This document shows, piece by piece, positions 8,841 to 17,466 of a DNA stretch of 64,000 bases. This DNA is from Chitinophaga horti (GTDB taxonomy: Bacteria > Bacteroidota > Bacteroidia > Chitinophagales > Chitinophagaceae). Position numbers and translations under genes: made by a program. Under the pieces are notes generated by a model. The model was not told the origin of the DNA. It searched no databases and saw nothing but the letters and a program-made list of their open reading frames with translations. The stretch covers positions 5,704,001 through 5,768,000 of the forward strand of contig NZ_CP107006.1 in assembly GCF_022867795.2 (NCBI RefSeq), written 5' to 3'. Within the stretch, counting starts at the first letter, position 1. Every line of letters starts with the position of its first letter.

Positions 8841-8870
8841 CAAAAATAATTTTTTTATCCTTGTTTGCAA
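8841..8870 (-). promoter_or_regulatory. batB promoter
   Basis: Minus strand TTG, 19-bp spacer, TATTTTTG: matches both the -33 and -7 elements of the Bacteroidota primary sigma factor with consensus spacing. Predicted start about 37 nt before the batB ATG. Confidence 0.75.
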
Positions 8871-8934
8871 GAGGCCCTGAAAGTTATTTATGAGTTTTTT
8901 AACGAATAACTTCGGGCAGATGTGATGCCGGCCA

Positions 8935-8967
8935 GCAAAAAGGGCTGCCCTTTCACAGGCAGCCCTT
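8935..8967 (-). terminator. Intrinsic terminator of the beta-lactamase gene
   Basis: Perfect 10-bp stem AAGGGCTGCC / GGCAGCCCTT (8940-8949 with 8958-8967) with a T-rich tail on the minus strand. Confidence 0.88.
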
Positions 8968-8990
8968 GATTTATAAGTTAAGAGAGAACC

Positions 8991-9788
8991 TTACATCAGC
9001 TCTTCTTCTGTCAGAATCTTTTTCAAAATATCCATCCGGATTTTCGGAATGTCCAGGCTTTCATCTTCGGTTTCGAAGTTAAGCACGAAGAAAGACGGGC
9101 GGCCATCGTTCTCGATCCAACCTGTGATCCAGGCGATGTGTTTTGCGCCGGCGCGGCCCCAGCCTGTTTTGTAGCTGAGTTTATATTTAGGCGTCGTTTC
9201 CATGAGCATCATGTTACGCACGAACTCCATATTCGTTTTGGCAAAAGGTAACTGGTCGAAATAAAGCTTTTTCGCAAAGCCAAGCTCTTCGTCCGGTGTG
9301 ATCTTCAGCGAATTATCGAGCCAGAAAGTATCGATGCGGCTGATTTTCATATTGCCGTATTTTACCGTATCGAGCCAGTGTTGCATGTTGTCGCGGCCAA
9401 TGCGGCGGGCAACCTCCTGGTAATAGGGTACTGATGAGGCCTTAAACGCCTGCTGCATGCTCAGGTCCTGGTTCCAGGCGGGTACTTCGCGCGGAATGCT
9501 GTCCCACTTGATCACGTAGCCGGTATCGCTGATAGCACCTGTTTGCAGTGCGATCAGGGAGTTGAGGATCTTAAAGGTGCTGGCAGGTGTAAATGCCTGT
9601 TGGGCACGCTCCATGTTGTATACTTTAAAGTTGCCCCGGCCATTGTCGAACAGCATGAAAGTGCCCTCGATTTTGTACTCGGCAAAGTATTTTTCCCAGC
9701 TTTTTTCGGTGTGCACGTTGTTTGGTGCGCAGGCATTCAGCATTAATCCAGCCGCCAGTAATATCCAGCCAAAAAGTTTCATCAGCAT
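8991..9788 (-). CDS. Class D (OXA-type) beta-lactamase, lipoprotein
   Basis: Serine beta-lactamase of 265 residues. All class D landmarks are present: S70-T-F-K73 (nucleophile and carboxylated Lys), S118-x-V120, Y144-G-N146, W156 and K207-T-G209. The N-terminus is a lipoprotein signal with lipobox LNAC (Cys20), so the enzyme should sit on a membrane facing the periplasm. Typical length and undisturbed chromosomal surroundings with its own terminator suggest an intrinsic gene rather than a mobile one. No transposase or integron site is nearby. A second Met at codon 3 (9782) is an alternative start. Substrate range cannot be read from sequence. No BlaR/AmpR-type regulator adjoins it. Confidence 0.93.
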   Translation of the reverse strand: MLMKLFGWILLAAGLMLNACAPNNVHTEKSWEKYFAEYKIEGTFMLFDNGRGNFKVYNMERAQQAFTPASTFKILNSLIALQTGAISDTGYVIKWDSIPREVPAWNQDLSMQQAFKASSVPYYQEVARRIGRDNMQHWLDTVKYGNMKISRIDTFWLDNSLKITPDEELGFAKKLYFDQLPFAKTNMEFVRNMMLMETTPKYKLSYKTGWGRAGAKHIAWITGWIENDGRPSFFVLNFETEDESLDIPKIRMDILKKILTEEELM

Positions 9789-9803
9789 AATTGTTTAACG
9801 GTG

Positions 9804-9811
9804 CAAAAGTA
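9804..9811 (-). promoter_or_regulatory. Beta-lactamase -7 promoter box
   Basis: TACTTTTG on the minus strand, an exact TAnnTTTG match 15 bp before the start codon; a TTG lies 23 bp further upstream, slightly beyond the usual spacing. Confidence 0.55.
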
Positions 9812-9870
9812 AGGTAACATAGGGGATTTACTTGCAATCGCCTTCAGATGTATCGTTCATTGCTGTCTTG

Positions 9871-9991
9871 TTGGATTCATTCAGGAGTAATATCGGAGTA
9901 TCATCGGGATAACAGCGGAATATAATACCAATATTAGTGGAGAAAAGGTGGAGATATAGTGGATTTGAGGCGGATTTAATGTGGACTTGAT
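9871..9991. repeat. Array of eleven phased 11-bp degenerate units
   Basis: Cutting the sequence every 11 bp from 9871 gives eleven consecutive units of the form NNGGANNNNNN. GG is at positions 3-4 in ten units (the exception, at 9926, has CC) and A at position 5 in ten. The last five are closest to GYGGANTTNAN. The register never slips over 121 bp. Since 11 is not a multiple of three, it is not coding repetition. It ends about 60 bp upstream of the beta-lactamase -7 box. The period is near one helical turn, so all cores face one side of the DNA. Confidence 0.75.
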
Positions 9992-10003
9992 CATGTTATC
10001 TTA

Positions 10004-10066
10004 TTGATCGTCAATCAGTTATGATCCAGACGAATAAGCTATTGTCTTGATAGTCAATTAGTTGTG
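10004..10066. repeat. Pair of 20-bp imperfect direct repeats
   Basis: TTGATCGTCAATCAGTTATG (10004-10023) and TTGATAGTCAATTAGTTGTG (10047-10066) agree at 17 of 20 positions, 43 bp apart. Together with the adjacent 11-bp array they fill much of the gap between kbl and the beta-lactamase gene. Confidence 0.6.
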
Positions 10067-10200
10067 TTGATAATACATCTTTTTTATGCCAGCCGACTGG
10101 TAGTATTTTAGCTGATAGGTCTTTGCAGGATCCTCCGATGATCCTTGTTCTCCATGACCGGGAAAGGAGGAGTTGTTTCGCTGAATAGGGAACCTGCGGT

Positions 10201-10216
10201 ACAAGTGAGTGACACA
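10201..10216 (+). repeat. Dispersed repeat, copy 1
   Basis: ACAAGTGAGTGACACA, identical over 16 bp to the reverse strand at 38614-38629; both copies are intergenic and both are followed by NCGG. Confidence 0.5.
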
Positions 10217-10251
10217 GCGGCGGCTGAAAAGTGCTACCATGGCTGGTAAAC

Positions 10252-10283
10252 AAAAAGGGTCGTCTTATAAAAGACAACCCCTT
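10252..10283 (-). terminator. Intrinsic terminator of kbl
   Basis: 10-bp stem GGGTTGTCTT / AAGACGACCC on the minus strand (one G-T pair), 4-nt loop, TTTTTG tail. Confidence 0.85.
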
Positions 10284-10304
10284 ACTCCATTTATCAATTT
10301 AAAA

Positions 10305-11507
10305 TCAAACAGCTGCGTTCTCTTTAATTACGCCCAGTTCGCGACCCACTTTGGTAAAGGCGGCAATGGCCTGATCCAGATGGTGTTGCTCGTGCCCGGC
10401 ACTCAGCTGCACACGAATGCGCGCCTGGCCTTTTGGCACAACGGGGTAAAAAAAGCCGATAACGTAAATGCCTTCCTGTAACAATTTGTCAGCAAACTGC
10501 TGGCTCAGTACGGCGTCATACAGCATTACGGGTACGATCGGGTGGTCGCCGGGCTTAATGTCAAAGCCGGCTTCCGTCATTTTAGAACGGAAATATTTTG
10601 TGTTGTTTTCAAGCTTATCGCGCAGTTCGGTGGTTTCGCTCAGCATGTCCAGCACCGCGATGGATGCGCCTACAATGCTGGGAGCCAGCGAGTTAGAGAA
10701 CAGGTACGGACGGCTGCGCTGACGCAACATGTCGATCACTTCTTTTTTACCGCTGGTAAAACCGCCGGATGCGCCACCCAACGCTTTACCGAGGGTGCCG
10801 GTAATGATGTCGATACGGCCCATTACGCCACAGTATTCGTGGGTGCCGCGACCGGTTTTGCCCATAAAGCCGGAGCAGTGGCTTTCGTCGATCATGACGA
10901 TCGCATCATATTTATCGGCCAGGTCGCAGATTTTGTCGAGCTGGGCCACGGTGCCGTCCATGCTGAAAGCGCCGTCGGTAACGATAATGCGGCTGCGCAA
11001 GTGTTGCGACTCCTGAAGTTTGGCTTCCAGGTCGGCCATGTTGTTATGTTCATAGCGGTAGCGCTGTGCTTTACACAGGCGAACACCGTCGATGATAGAA
11101 GCGTGGTTAAGCGCGTCGGAGATGATCGCGTCCTGCTCGTTGAACAGGGGCTCGAAAACACCGCCGTTGGCGTCGAATGCCGCCGCGTAGAGGATCGTAT
11201 CTTCGGTTCCGAGGAACTGGGCAATTTTCAACTCAAGTTCGCGGTGGATGTCTTGCGTGCCGCAAATGAAGCGTACACTGCTCATACCGTAACCGCGGCT
11301 GTCGAGTGCTTTGTGGGCAGCTTCCAGTACTTTGGGGTGGCTGGAGAGGCCGAGGTAGTTATTGGCGCAAAAGTTAATTACGGTTTTACCGTTCACCTCA
11401 ATCTCGGCGCCCTGGTCGGAATTAATAATGCGTTCCCTTTTAAATAAACCCGCGGTTTCGATCTCACTCAGCTCCTGGGTAATCCTTTTGGAAAAGTTCT
11501 GGTTCAT
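10305..11507 (-). CDS. kbl: Glycine C-acetyltransferase (2-amino-3-ketobutyrate CoA ligase)
   Basis: PLP-dependent enzyme of 400 residues of the alpha-oxoamine synthase family. With CoA it splits 2-amino-3-ketobutyrate from threonine oxidation into glycine and acetyl-CoA. The PLP lysine lies in TGTLGKALGGASGGF, and upstream are the DESHCSGFMG and TDGAFSMDG motifs. A longer frame starts with TTG at 11534, but that codon lies inside the predicted -7 box, so the ATG at 11507 is the likely start; it also fits the usual N-terminus. No threonine dehydrogenase gene adjoins it. Serine palmitoyltransferase is a related alternative but the sequence reads as Kbl. Confidence 0.92.
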   Translation of the reverse strand: MNQNFSKRITQELSEIETAGLFKRERIINSDQGAEIEVNGKTVINFCANNYLGLSSHPKVLEAAHKALDSRGYGMSSVRFICGTQDIHRELELKIAQFLGTEDTILYAAAFDANGGVFEPLFNEQDAIISDALNHASIIDGVRLCKAQRYRYEHNNMADLEAKLQESQHLRSRIIVTDGAFSMDGTVAQLDKICDLADKYDAIVMIDESHCSGFMGKTGRGTHEYCGVMGRIDIITGTLGKALGGASGGFTSGKKEVIDMLRQRSRPYLFSNSLAPSIVGASIAVLDMLSETTELRDKLENNTKYFRSKMTEAGFDIKPGDHPIVPVMLYDAVLSQQFADKLLQEGIYVIGFFYPVVPKGQARIRVQLSAGHEQHHLDQAIAAFTKVGRELGVIKENAAV

Positions 11508-11531
11508 GATAGCTTGCTTTATGGCCTGGTA

Positions 11532-11539
11532 CAAAGTTA
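11532..11539 (-). promoter_or_regulatory. kbl -7 promoter box
   Basis: TAACTTTG on the minus strand, exact TAnnTTTG, 24 bp before the ATG at 11507; it decides against the longer TTG-started frame. Confidence 0.6.
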
Positions 11540-11791
11540 GAGGATAAATGTATCATCATATTCCCGGGGCCGGTCTCCCTTTCTCCGGATTGTAAAAAAG
11601 TTTGACGAGTATGTAACATTTAGTTGCCGCTCTGCGTCATATAATTATCATTACTGCTTGAAGTAGCCTGTCGAACATACCGGATCCTGTATCCAACGTA
11701 TTGATAACCGGTGACTTAGAAGTTTGGTATAAGCAGGATGCAGGATATAATCGTATTTGTCGGACCTTTGCAATATTAGTCAACATCCGGA

Positions 11792-12277
11792 ATGACCGAA
11801 AAGGAGTACAACAAATGCGTTGATCTGTATGCCGACAACCTTTTTCGCTTTATTGTGAAGAACCTGGAGCACGGGGAGGATGCGAGGGATGTGGTACAGA
11901 ACGCGTTTGAAATTTTATGGAAGCATTGTAGTGATGTGCCTTTAGAAAAGGCCAAGAGCTACCTGTTTACCGTAGCGTACCATAATATGATCGACCACGT
12001 GCGCAAAGTGAAGCGCATTACGTTGGTAGACCAGTTTAAGGAAGAGGACCGTGTATCCGAACAAAAAATGCACAATGCACGTAGTGTATTGGAAGGCGCC
12101 CTGAACCGGCTGAGTGAGGTGCAACGATCTTTAATCATGCTTAAAGATTACGAGGGATACAGTTATGAGGAGATTGGAGAGATTATGAACCTGAACCCTT
12201 CGCAGGTGAAGGTTTACCTGCACCGGGCACGTACTCATTTAAAGGAATACCTGGTGCGCATTGATAATGTTATATAA
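11792..12277 (+). CDS. ECF-type RNA polymerase sigma factor
   Basis: Protein of 161 residues with sigma region 2 (LFRFIVKNLEHGEDARDVVQNAFEILWKH) and region 4 (LSEVQRSLIMLKDYEGYSYEEIGEIMNLNPSQVKVYLHRARTHLKEYL). The short linker without region 3 marks it as group IV. It is followed 18 bp later by an anti-sigma candidate and then a beta-barrel gene, so it probably controls this envelope-linked operon among other targets. The inducing signal is unknown. Confidence 0.93.
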   Translation: MTEKEYNKCVDLYADNLFRFIVKNLEHGEDARDVVQNAFEILWKHCSDVPLEKAKSYLFTVAYHNMIDHVRKVKRITLVDQFKEEDRVSEQKMHNARSVLEGALNRLSEVQRSLIMLKDYEGYSYEEIGEIMNLNPSQVKVYLHRARTHLKEYLVRIDNVI

Positions 12278-12295
12278 ATTTGCCATTTAACTGAG

Positions 12296-13311
12296 ATGTC
12301 TGTGGACATTAACATATCGAACTACGAAGAATACCTGCTGAGCTACATCGATGGTGAGCTGGCTGGTAACGAACTGGCCGCACTGAAAGCGTTCCTGGAG
12401 CGTCATCCTGCCATTAAGCAGGAGCTGACATTGCTGGAAAGTACTAGGCTGAAGCCGGAGGAGAGTGGGTTTAGTTTCGGCAACAAGGCCATGCTGTATC
12501 GCGGTGGGCCTGTTAATATGGGGAATTACGAAACTTACCTCCTGAGTTATATCGATAACGAATTGTCGCCGGAAGACCGGCAGCTGTTTGAGCAGTTTGT
12601 TCGCCAACACCCGCAGGTGAAACAGGAAATGCTGCTCTGGAATGCCACTCGTCAGCACCCGGATACATCAATCGTTTTCGAGAACAAGGCGCTCCTTTAC
12701 CGTCAAACCACCCGCACCAGGACGTTGCGCCCTGTTTATTGGTGGTCGGCGGCGGCAGCGATCGTAGCAGGTTTGCTGGTATGGCAACTGCCACGTGAGG
12801 CCAGCCCGGTAGTTGCACCGCAGGTGGCGGCCGTTCAGCAGGAAGATCATACGCCTGCAGCGACCCCGGAAGTAGCGGTAACGCAGCCCCGGCCTGAAGA
12901 ACAGGAAGTGACGGCGCCTAAAACAACACTAAAAACAAAACCTGCCACTAATGTGGTGGTGGCGAAAGCCGATAAAAGCGAAGATAAAACCAGTGTAACA
13001 CCTACGGCGCCGCTCACCGCGAGTGTAAGCGCCCCGGAACCGAAGCTGGTAACAACGGAAATTGTGGCTACAAAGCCCCCGAAAACAGGCAAACTGCTTT
13101 AGCGCAGGACCTGGAACGCCCGGTAACCGGGGTGAAGGAACCGGTGATAGCGGCAGCGCCTCAGCAAGATAAGTCGCAGGAGGCTACCGTGGCAGCGGCG
13201 GCCGCGCCCATACAGGGCGAACTGTTTATGTCGGTAAGCAGTAGCGGCGACTCTAAACTGATGAACGGCGTCACAAATGTCGCGCGCTTCTTTTCTAAAA
13301 AGCGGAAATAA
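12296..13311 (+). pseudogene. Membrane anti-sigma-like protein, frameshifted near 13076
   Basis: The ORF from 12296 stops at 13102, but coding-like sequence continues in another frame to 13311 (…QTALAQDLERPV … GELFMSVSSSGDSK … FFSKKRK). One extra base in the C5 run at 13076-13080 (or the A4 run after it) joins the two into 338 residues. The N-terminus has two copies of a roughly 68-residue unit: NYEEYLLSYID from residue 9 and NYETYLLSYID from residue 77, each ending with a NKAxLYR motif. A membrane segment (about 146-165) and a Pro/Thr-rich periplasmic part follow. It lies 18 bp after the sigma gene. No zinc-binding HxxxCxxC is present. Real mutation or a sequencing deletion are both possible. 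Confidence 0.75.
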
Positions 13312-13333
13312 CACATGATGATCAATTAAGGAT

Positions 13334-14260
13334 ATGAAGTATAAAATTTTACTCGTGCTGGCTATCTTAGGTATGGCTTTGGAAGGGATGGCACAGGTGC
13401 AGACGTCCGATACCGTGCAGATAAAACAGCTTATTATTGTTAAAACCAAAGACGTTAAAGGCCGTAGCAACTACAAGTTATACCAGGACACGGCCTATCT
13501 GCGTAACCGGCTGAAGAAGAACGTACATACCAAATGGCTGGTGTTCGATCTCGGCTTCAATAACTACGTGGATAAAAGTAAATACTACGAAGCCCTGGCG
13601 CTCAGTTATTATCCCGCGAATAACTTCCAGAACAGTGTAGGATTTTACGACAATCATGTGTCCAAATCATACGACTACTCGGCCTCGGGATTAAACACCT
13701 TTGCGCCTCGTACGACCAGCGCGCCGCTTACGCCTACAGAATTTCGGGTGTTAACGGGCAAATCGGTAAACTTTAATGTGTGGCTGTTTATGCAGCGTTT
13801 GAATATCTACAAGCACAAATTCAACCTGCAATACGCGCTGGGCCTTGAAATGAATAACTATCATTTCGCACGGGGCATCACTTATCAACCGGGTTATCCC
13901 ACTACGATCGTGCGCGATTCGGTAACCTTTAGTAAGAACAAATTATTCGCACAATACCTGACGGTGCCATTGATGTTGAACTATACTTCCAATCCTGCCC
14001 GGCCGGGCCGTGCTTTTAAAGCCAGCTTTGGCCTGACTGGCGGCTACCTGCTGAAAGCGCGTACAAAACAGATCAGCGAGGAGCGTGGTAAGATCAAACG
14101 TACCGACGACTTTAACCTGAACAAATGGCGTGCAGGGTTTACGGGAGAACTGGGTTACGGTCCGGTGAAATTTTACGGCAACCTCGCCTTTACGCCTTTG
14201 CATGACTACGGGTTAGAACAGTTCCCGTTTGCCATTGGGGTGCGATTAAACGGATTTTAA
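13334..14260 (+). CDS. Outer membrane beta-barrel protein
   Basis: Protein of 308 residues with a signal peptide (MKYKILLVLAILGMALEGMAQ). It then has alternating-hydrophobic strands typical of small Bacteroidota porin-like barrels (YNLQYALGLEMNNYHF-like strands, GLTGGYLLKARTKQ, GELGYGPVKFYGNLAFTPL), and the last residue is Phe as in many barrel proteins. It is the third gene of the sigma / anti-sigma operon. A conserved function is not recognisable; it may be the envelope component that the sigma system maintains or senses. Confidence 0.8.
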   Translation: MKYKILLVLAILGMALEGMAQVQTSDTVQIKQLIIVKTKDVKGRSNYKLYQDTAYLRNRLKKNVHTKWLVFDLGFNNYVDKSKYYEALALSYYPANNFQNSVGFYDNHVSKSYDYSASGLNTFAPRTTSAPLTPTEFRVLTGKSVNFNVWLFMQRLNIYKHKFNLQYALGLEMNNYHFARGITYQPGYPTTIVRDSVTFSKNKLFAQYLTVPLMLNYTSNPARPGRAFKASFGLTGGYLLKARTKQISEERGKIKRTDDFNLNKWRAGFTGELGYGPVKFYGNLAFTPLHDYGLEQFPFAIGVRLNGF

Positions 14261-14280
14261 TTTTGATTCATAGTATGTTC

Positions 14281-14311
14281 AAAGGCTCGCTCAGGCGGGC
14301 CTTTTGATTTT
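14281..14311 (+). terminator. Intrinsic terminator of the sigma operon
   Basis: 9-bp stem AAGGCTCGC / GCGGGCCTT (one G-T pair), 4-nt loop, T-rich tail. Confidence 0.8.
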
Positions 14312-14389
14312 CAGGGAAGCCACATTGCCACTTATCCTGCCTAAAGGGTGAAAATCCCGCTTGTTGTGGTTGATATGCGCGAAGGAACC

Positions 14390-14397
14390 TATATTTG
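14390..14397 (+). promoter_or_regulatory. M16 peptidase -7 promoter box
   Basis: TATATTTG, exact TAnnTTTG, 24 bp before the ATG at 14421. Candidate TTG elements lie 17 or 23 bp upstream, neither ideal. Confidence 0.5.
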
Positions 14398-14420
14398 GTC
14401 ATCTAAAATCAACCACCATT

Positions 14421-17353
14421 ATGAAAATGTTTAAACTCCTCTTCATCACCCTGTTTGCCGGCGCAGTCAATGTGTCTGCCCAATCGGCGTGGAAAGAGGC
14501 AACCTCGGGAGGATATACCTACAAGTATATTCCCTCCGACCCCATGAAGGCACGGTTTTATACCCTGAAAAACGGGCTCACCGTGATCCTGAGCGTGAAC
14601 AATAAGGAACCACGTATCCAAACGCTGATTGGCACCCGCGCCGGCAGCAACAGCGATCCGGCCGACCACACCGGCCTGGCGCACTACCTGGAGCACCTGC
14701 TGTTCAAGGGTACAAGTATGGTTCGCTGGACTGGGCAAAGGAAAAACCTTACCTGGACAAGATCGAATCGCTGTACGACACGTACAATCGTACTACCGAC
14801 AATGCGAAGCGTGCAGACATTTACCGGCAGATCGACAGCGTGTCGGGACTGGCGGCGAAATATGCGATCGCGAACGAGTACGACAAAATGATGGCGGGCA
14901 TGGGCGCACAGGGCACCAACGCGCACACTTGGGTAGAAGAAACGATTTACGAAGAAGACATTCCATCCAACGCCGTAGGCAAGTTCTTGGCCGTACAGGC
15001 AGAGCGTTTCCGCAATCCAATCTTCCGCATCTTCCATACCGAGCTGGAGGCTGTGTATGAAGAGAAGAACCGCGGACTGGACGACGACGGTCGTAAAATG
15101 TACGAGCTGATGCTGTCCACCGTATTTCCTACACACAACTACGGGCAGCAAAGCACGATCGGTACCGTAGATCACCTCAAAAACCCTTCGTTGAAAGCGA
15201 TTCGCGCGTTTTACAACAAGTATTACGTGCCGAACAATATGGCAGTGGTCATGGCGGGCGACTTCAATCCCGATTATGTGATTAAACAGGTGGATAAAAG
15301 CTTTGGATACATGAAGCCGAAGCCGGTAACGGAATACAAAGCCCCGCCGGAAAAGCCTATCACCGCCCCCATCGTGAAAGAGATTTACGGTCCGGACGCC
15401 GAAAACGTTAACCTGGCGTTTCGTTTGCCAGGTGCGCTGGACACCCGCGCTGCCGTAGTGGCTACTGCCGTTTCGCAGGTATTGTCCAACGGCAAAGCAG
15501 GCCTTTTTGACCTGAACCTGAACCAGCAGCAAAAACTGTTGCGCTCAAGTGTAAGCCAGTTAAACTGGAAAGACTATTCCGTGTTTATGCTCGCAGGTAA
15601 CGCCAAGCAGGGTCAAACCCTCGACGAGGTACGTGATCTGTTGCTGTCGCAGATAGATATATTGCGTAAAGGCGATTTTGACGAGTCGCTTCTAAAAGCT
15701 ATCGTAAACAACTTTAAGCTGTACGAAATCCAGGGACTCGAAAGCAATAATAACCGCGCCAACAGCCTGATGGACGCGTTCATTAAACACCGCGGCAACA
15801 ACTGGAATTACGATGTAGCGTTCATTGACGATATGAGCAAAGTGACCAAAAAAGATATCGTGGACTTTGCCAACAAATATCTCGCGAACAACTACGTAAT
15901 CCTTTACAAACGCCAGGGAGAAGATAAAAGCATTGTGAAGGTGGATAAGCCGTCGATCACCCCGGTTGAAGTAAACCGCGACGCGCAATCGGAATTCCTG
16001 CGTAAGATCGGCGAAATGCCCGGTACCCCGGTACAGCCGCAGTGGCTGGACTTTGACAAGGATATCCAGAAAGGTAATATTGGTGCCGCCAGTTTCCTTT
16101 CTGTGCAGAATAAAGATAACGGCTTGTTCCGCCTCAACTACCTTTTCGACCAGGGTTCCTGGCACAATAAGAAGCTGCCTTTAGCCATGCAGTACCTGCG
16201 TTTCCTGGCGACCGATAAATATTCTGCGCAGGAAATCAGCCGTGAGTTCTACAACCTGGCCTGCTCTTACAAGATTGGCAACGAGCTGGGGCAGGAGTAT
16301 ACGCAGATCGAGATTTCCGGTTTGCAGGAAAACTTCGACCAGGCAGTTACTTTGTTCGAGCATATGCTGCGCAACTGTAAGCCCGACGAGGCAGCACTCG
16401 TAGCGATGAAAAACCGCACAAAAAAGGGCCGTGCAGACGCTAAACTGAATAAGACGTATGTAATGCGCGGACTGGTGAATTATGCCATGTACGGGCCTCA
16501 GAATCCGTTCAATCACAACCTTTCCGATGCGGAGCTGGATGCGATAACGGCGGATGAGTTGGTGGCGATCTTACATGACCTGCCAAACCAGAAACATTCG
16601 GTTGTGTATTATGGTCCGGAAGCAGCTGGTGTAGCGAGTGCGCATATTGCGAAACTGCATAGCATCCCAGCCTCTTTTAAAGCCGGTCTGCCAGCAGCTA
16701 AGTTCCAGAAAACGACCCAAACGGCTAACCAGGTTTTGTTTGCAGAATACGACATGGTGCAGGCTGAGGTTAACTGGGTGCGTACCGGGGCGACTTATGA
16801 GCCGGCGACCGTACCTGTTGTAGAGTTATTTAATGCTTACTTCGGTGGCGGTATGGGATCGATCGTATTCCAAACCATCCGCGAATCGAAAGCGTTGGCG
16901 TACTCTACCTACGCGGTATATTCAGCGCCGGACAAGAAAGACGATAAATATGCCGTAGTGGCGTATGTGGGTAGCCAGGCCGATAAAATGAGCGAGGCGA
17001 TCGGCGGCATGAACGAGCTGCTGAACGTATTGCCCGAATCTGATAAAGCATTGGCTACTGCGCGTGAAAGCATCAGGCAGGGCATTGAAACAGAAAGGGT
17101 CGTTCAGGATGCGATCATTTTCAGCTACCTGAAGTCGCAGCGCCTGGGGGTGGATCATGATTTGCGTAAAGATACCTATGCGGCGATTAATAAGCTGGGT
17201 TTCAAGGACGTAAAGCAGTTCCACGACGCCAATCTCGCCAACAAGGCTTACACCTACTGTATTGTAGCATCTGAAAAGAATGTAAAGCAGGACGAACTCA
17301 AAAAGATCGGTGAGGTGAAAAAGCTGAGCCTGGAAACGTTGTTCGGCTACTAA
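14421..17353 (+). pseudogene. M16 (insulinase-type) metallopeptidase, frameshifted near 14713
   Basis: Two-module zinc peptidase of 977 residues if one base is added at 14711-14716. Upstream of the shift: signal peptide (MKMFKLLFITLFAGAVNVSA) and the zinc motif HYLEH in LAHYLEHLLFKGT. Downstream the correct continuation KYGSLDWAKEKPYLDK is in another frame and runs on to the stop at 17353. The third zinc ligand Glu is in TELEAVYEEKNRGLDD, and a second M16 module follows. Family members degrade peptides in the periplasm. As sequenced the gene makes only a 157-residue fragment; the reading frame is otherwise intact for 840 residues, which argues for a recent mutation or a missed base (TAC[C]AAG). 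Confidence 0.85.
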
Positions 17354-17376
17354 ATAATTGATATCAAATTAAGTAA

Positions 17377-17414
17377 GCGGGAGAAGAGGGGGAGCCTTTT
17401 CTCCCGCCTCGTTT
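17377..17414 (+). terminator. Probable terminator after the M16 gene
   Basis: Perfect 9-bp stem GCGGGAGAA / TTCTCCCGC with a 13-nt loop; the T run after it (CTCGTTT) is weak. Confidence 0.5.
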
Positions 17415-17466
17415 ATACCACAATAAATTTTTATCATGTTACGTTATTGGAGTGATTTTAACTCCT

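Larger units (their letters stand above)
9789..10304. other. Intergenic region beta-lactamase/kbl
   Basis: 516 bp with no supportable gene. From left to right: beta-lactamase -7 box, the 11-bp array, the 20-bp direct repeats, a small hairpin AGGATC/GATCCT near 10130, the 16-bp sequence at 10201-10216 also found near 38614, and the kbl terminator. Confidence 0.7.

Noticed and set aside
9871..9991. Reading the 11-bp array as a CRISPR array or coding tandem repeat
   Set aside because: Units are contiguous, far too short for CRISPR repeats and have no spacers; the period is not a multiple of three.
10542..11447. Long plus-strand frame opposite kbl
   Set aside because: Antisense shadow caused by high third-position GC of kbl; similar frames lie opposite acs, nadB and ispG.
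13070..13090. Programmed -1 frameshift at AAG-CCC-CCG in the anti-sigma gene
   Set aside because: The heptamer is not a canonical X-XXY-YYZ slippery site and no clear downstream structure was seen; a missing base is simpler.
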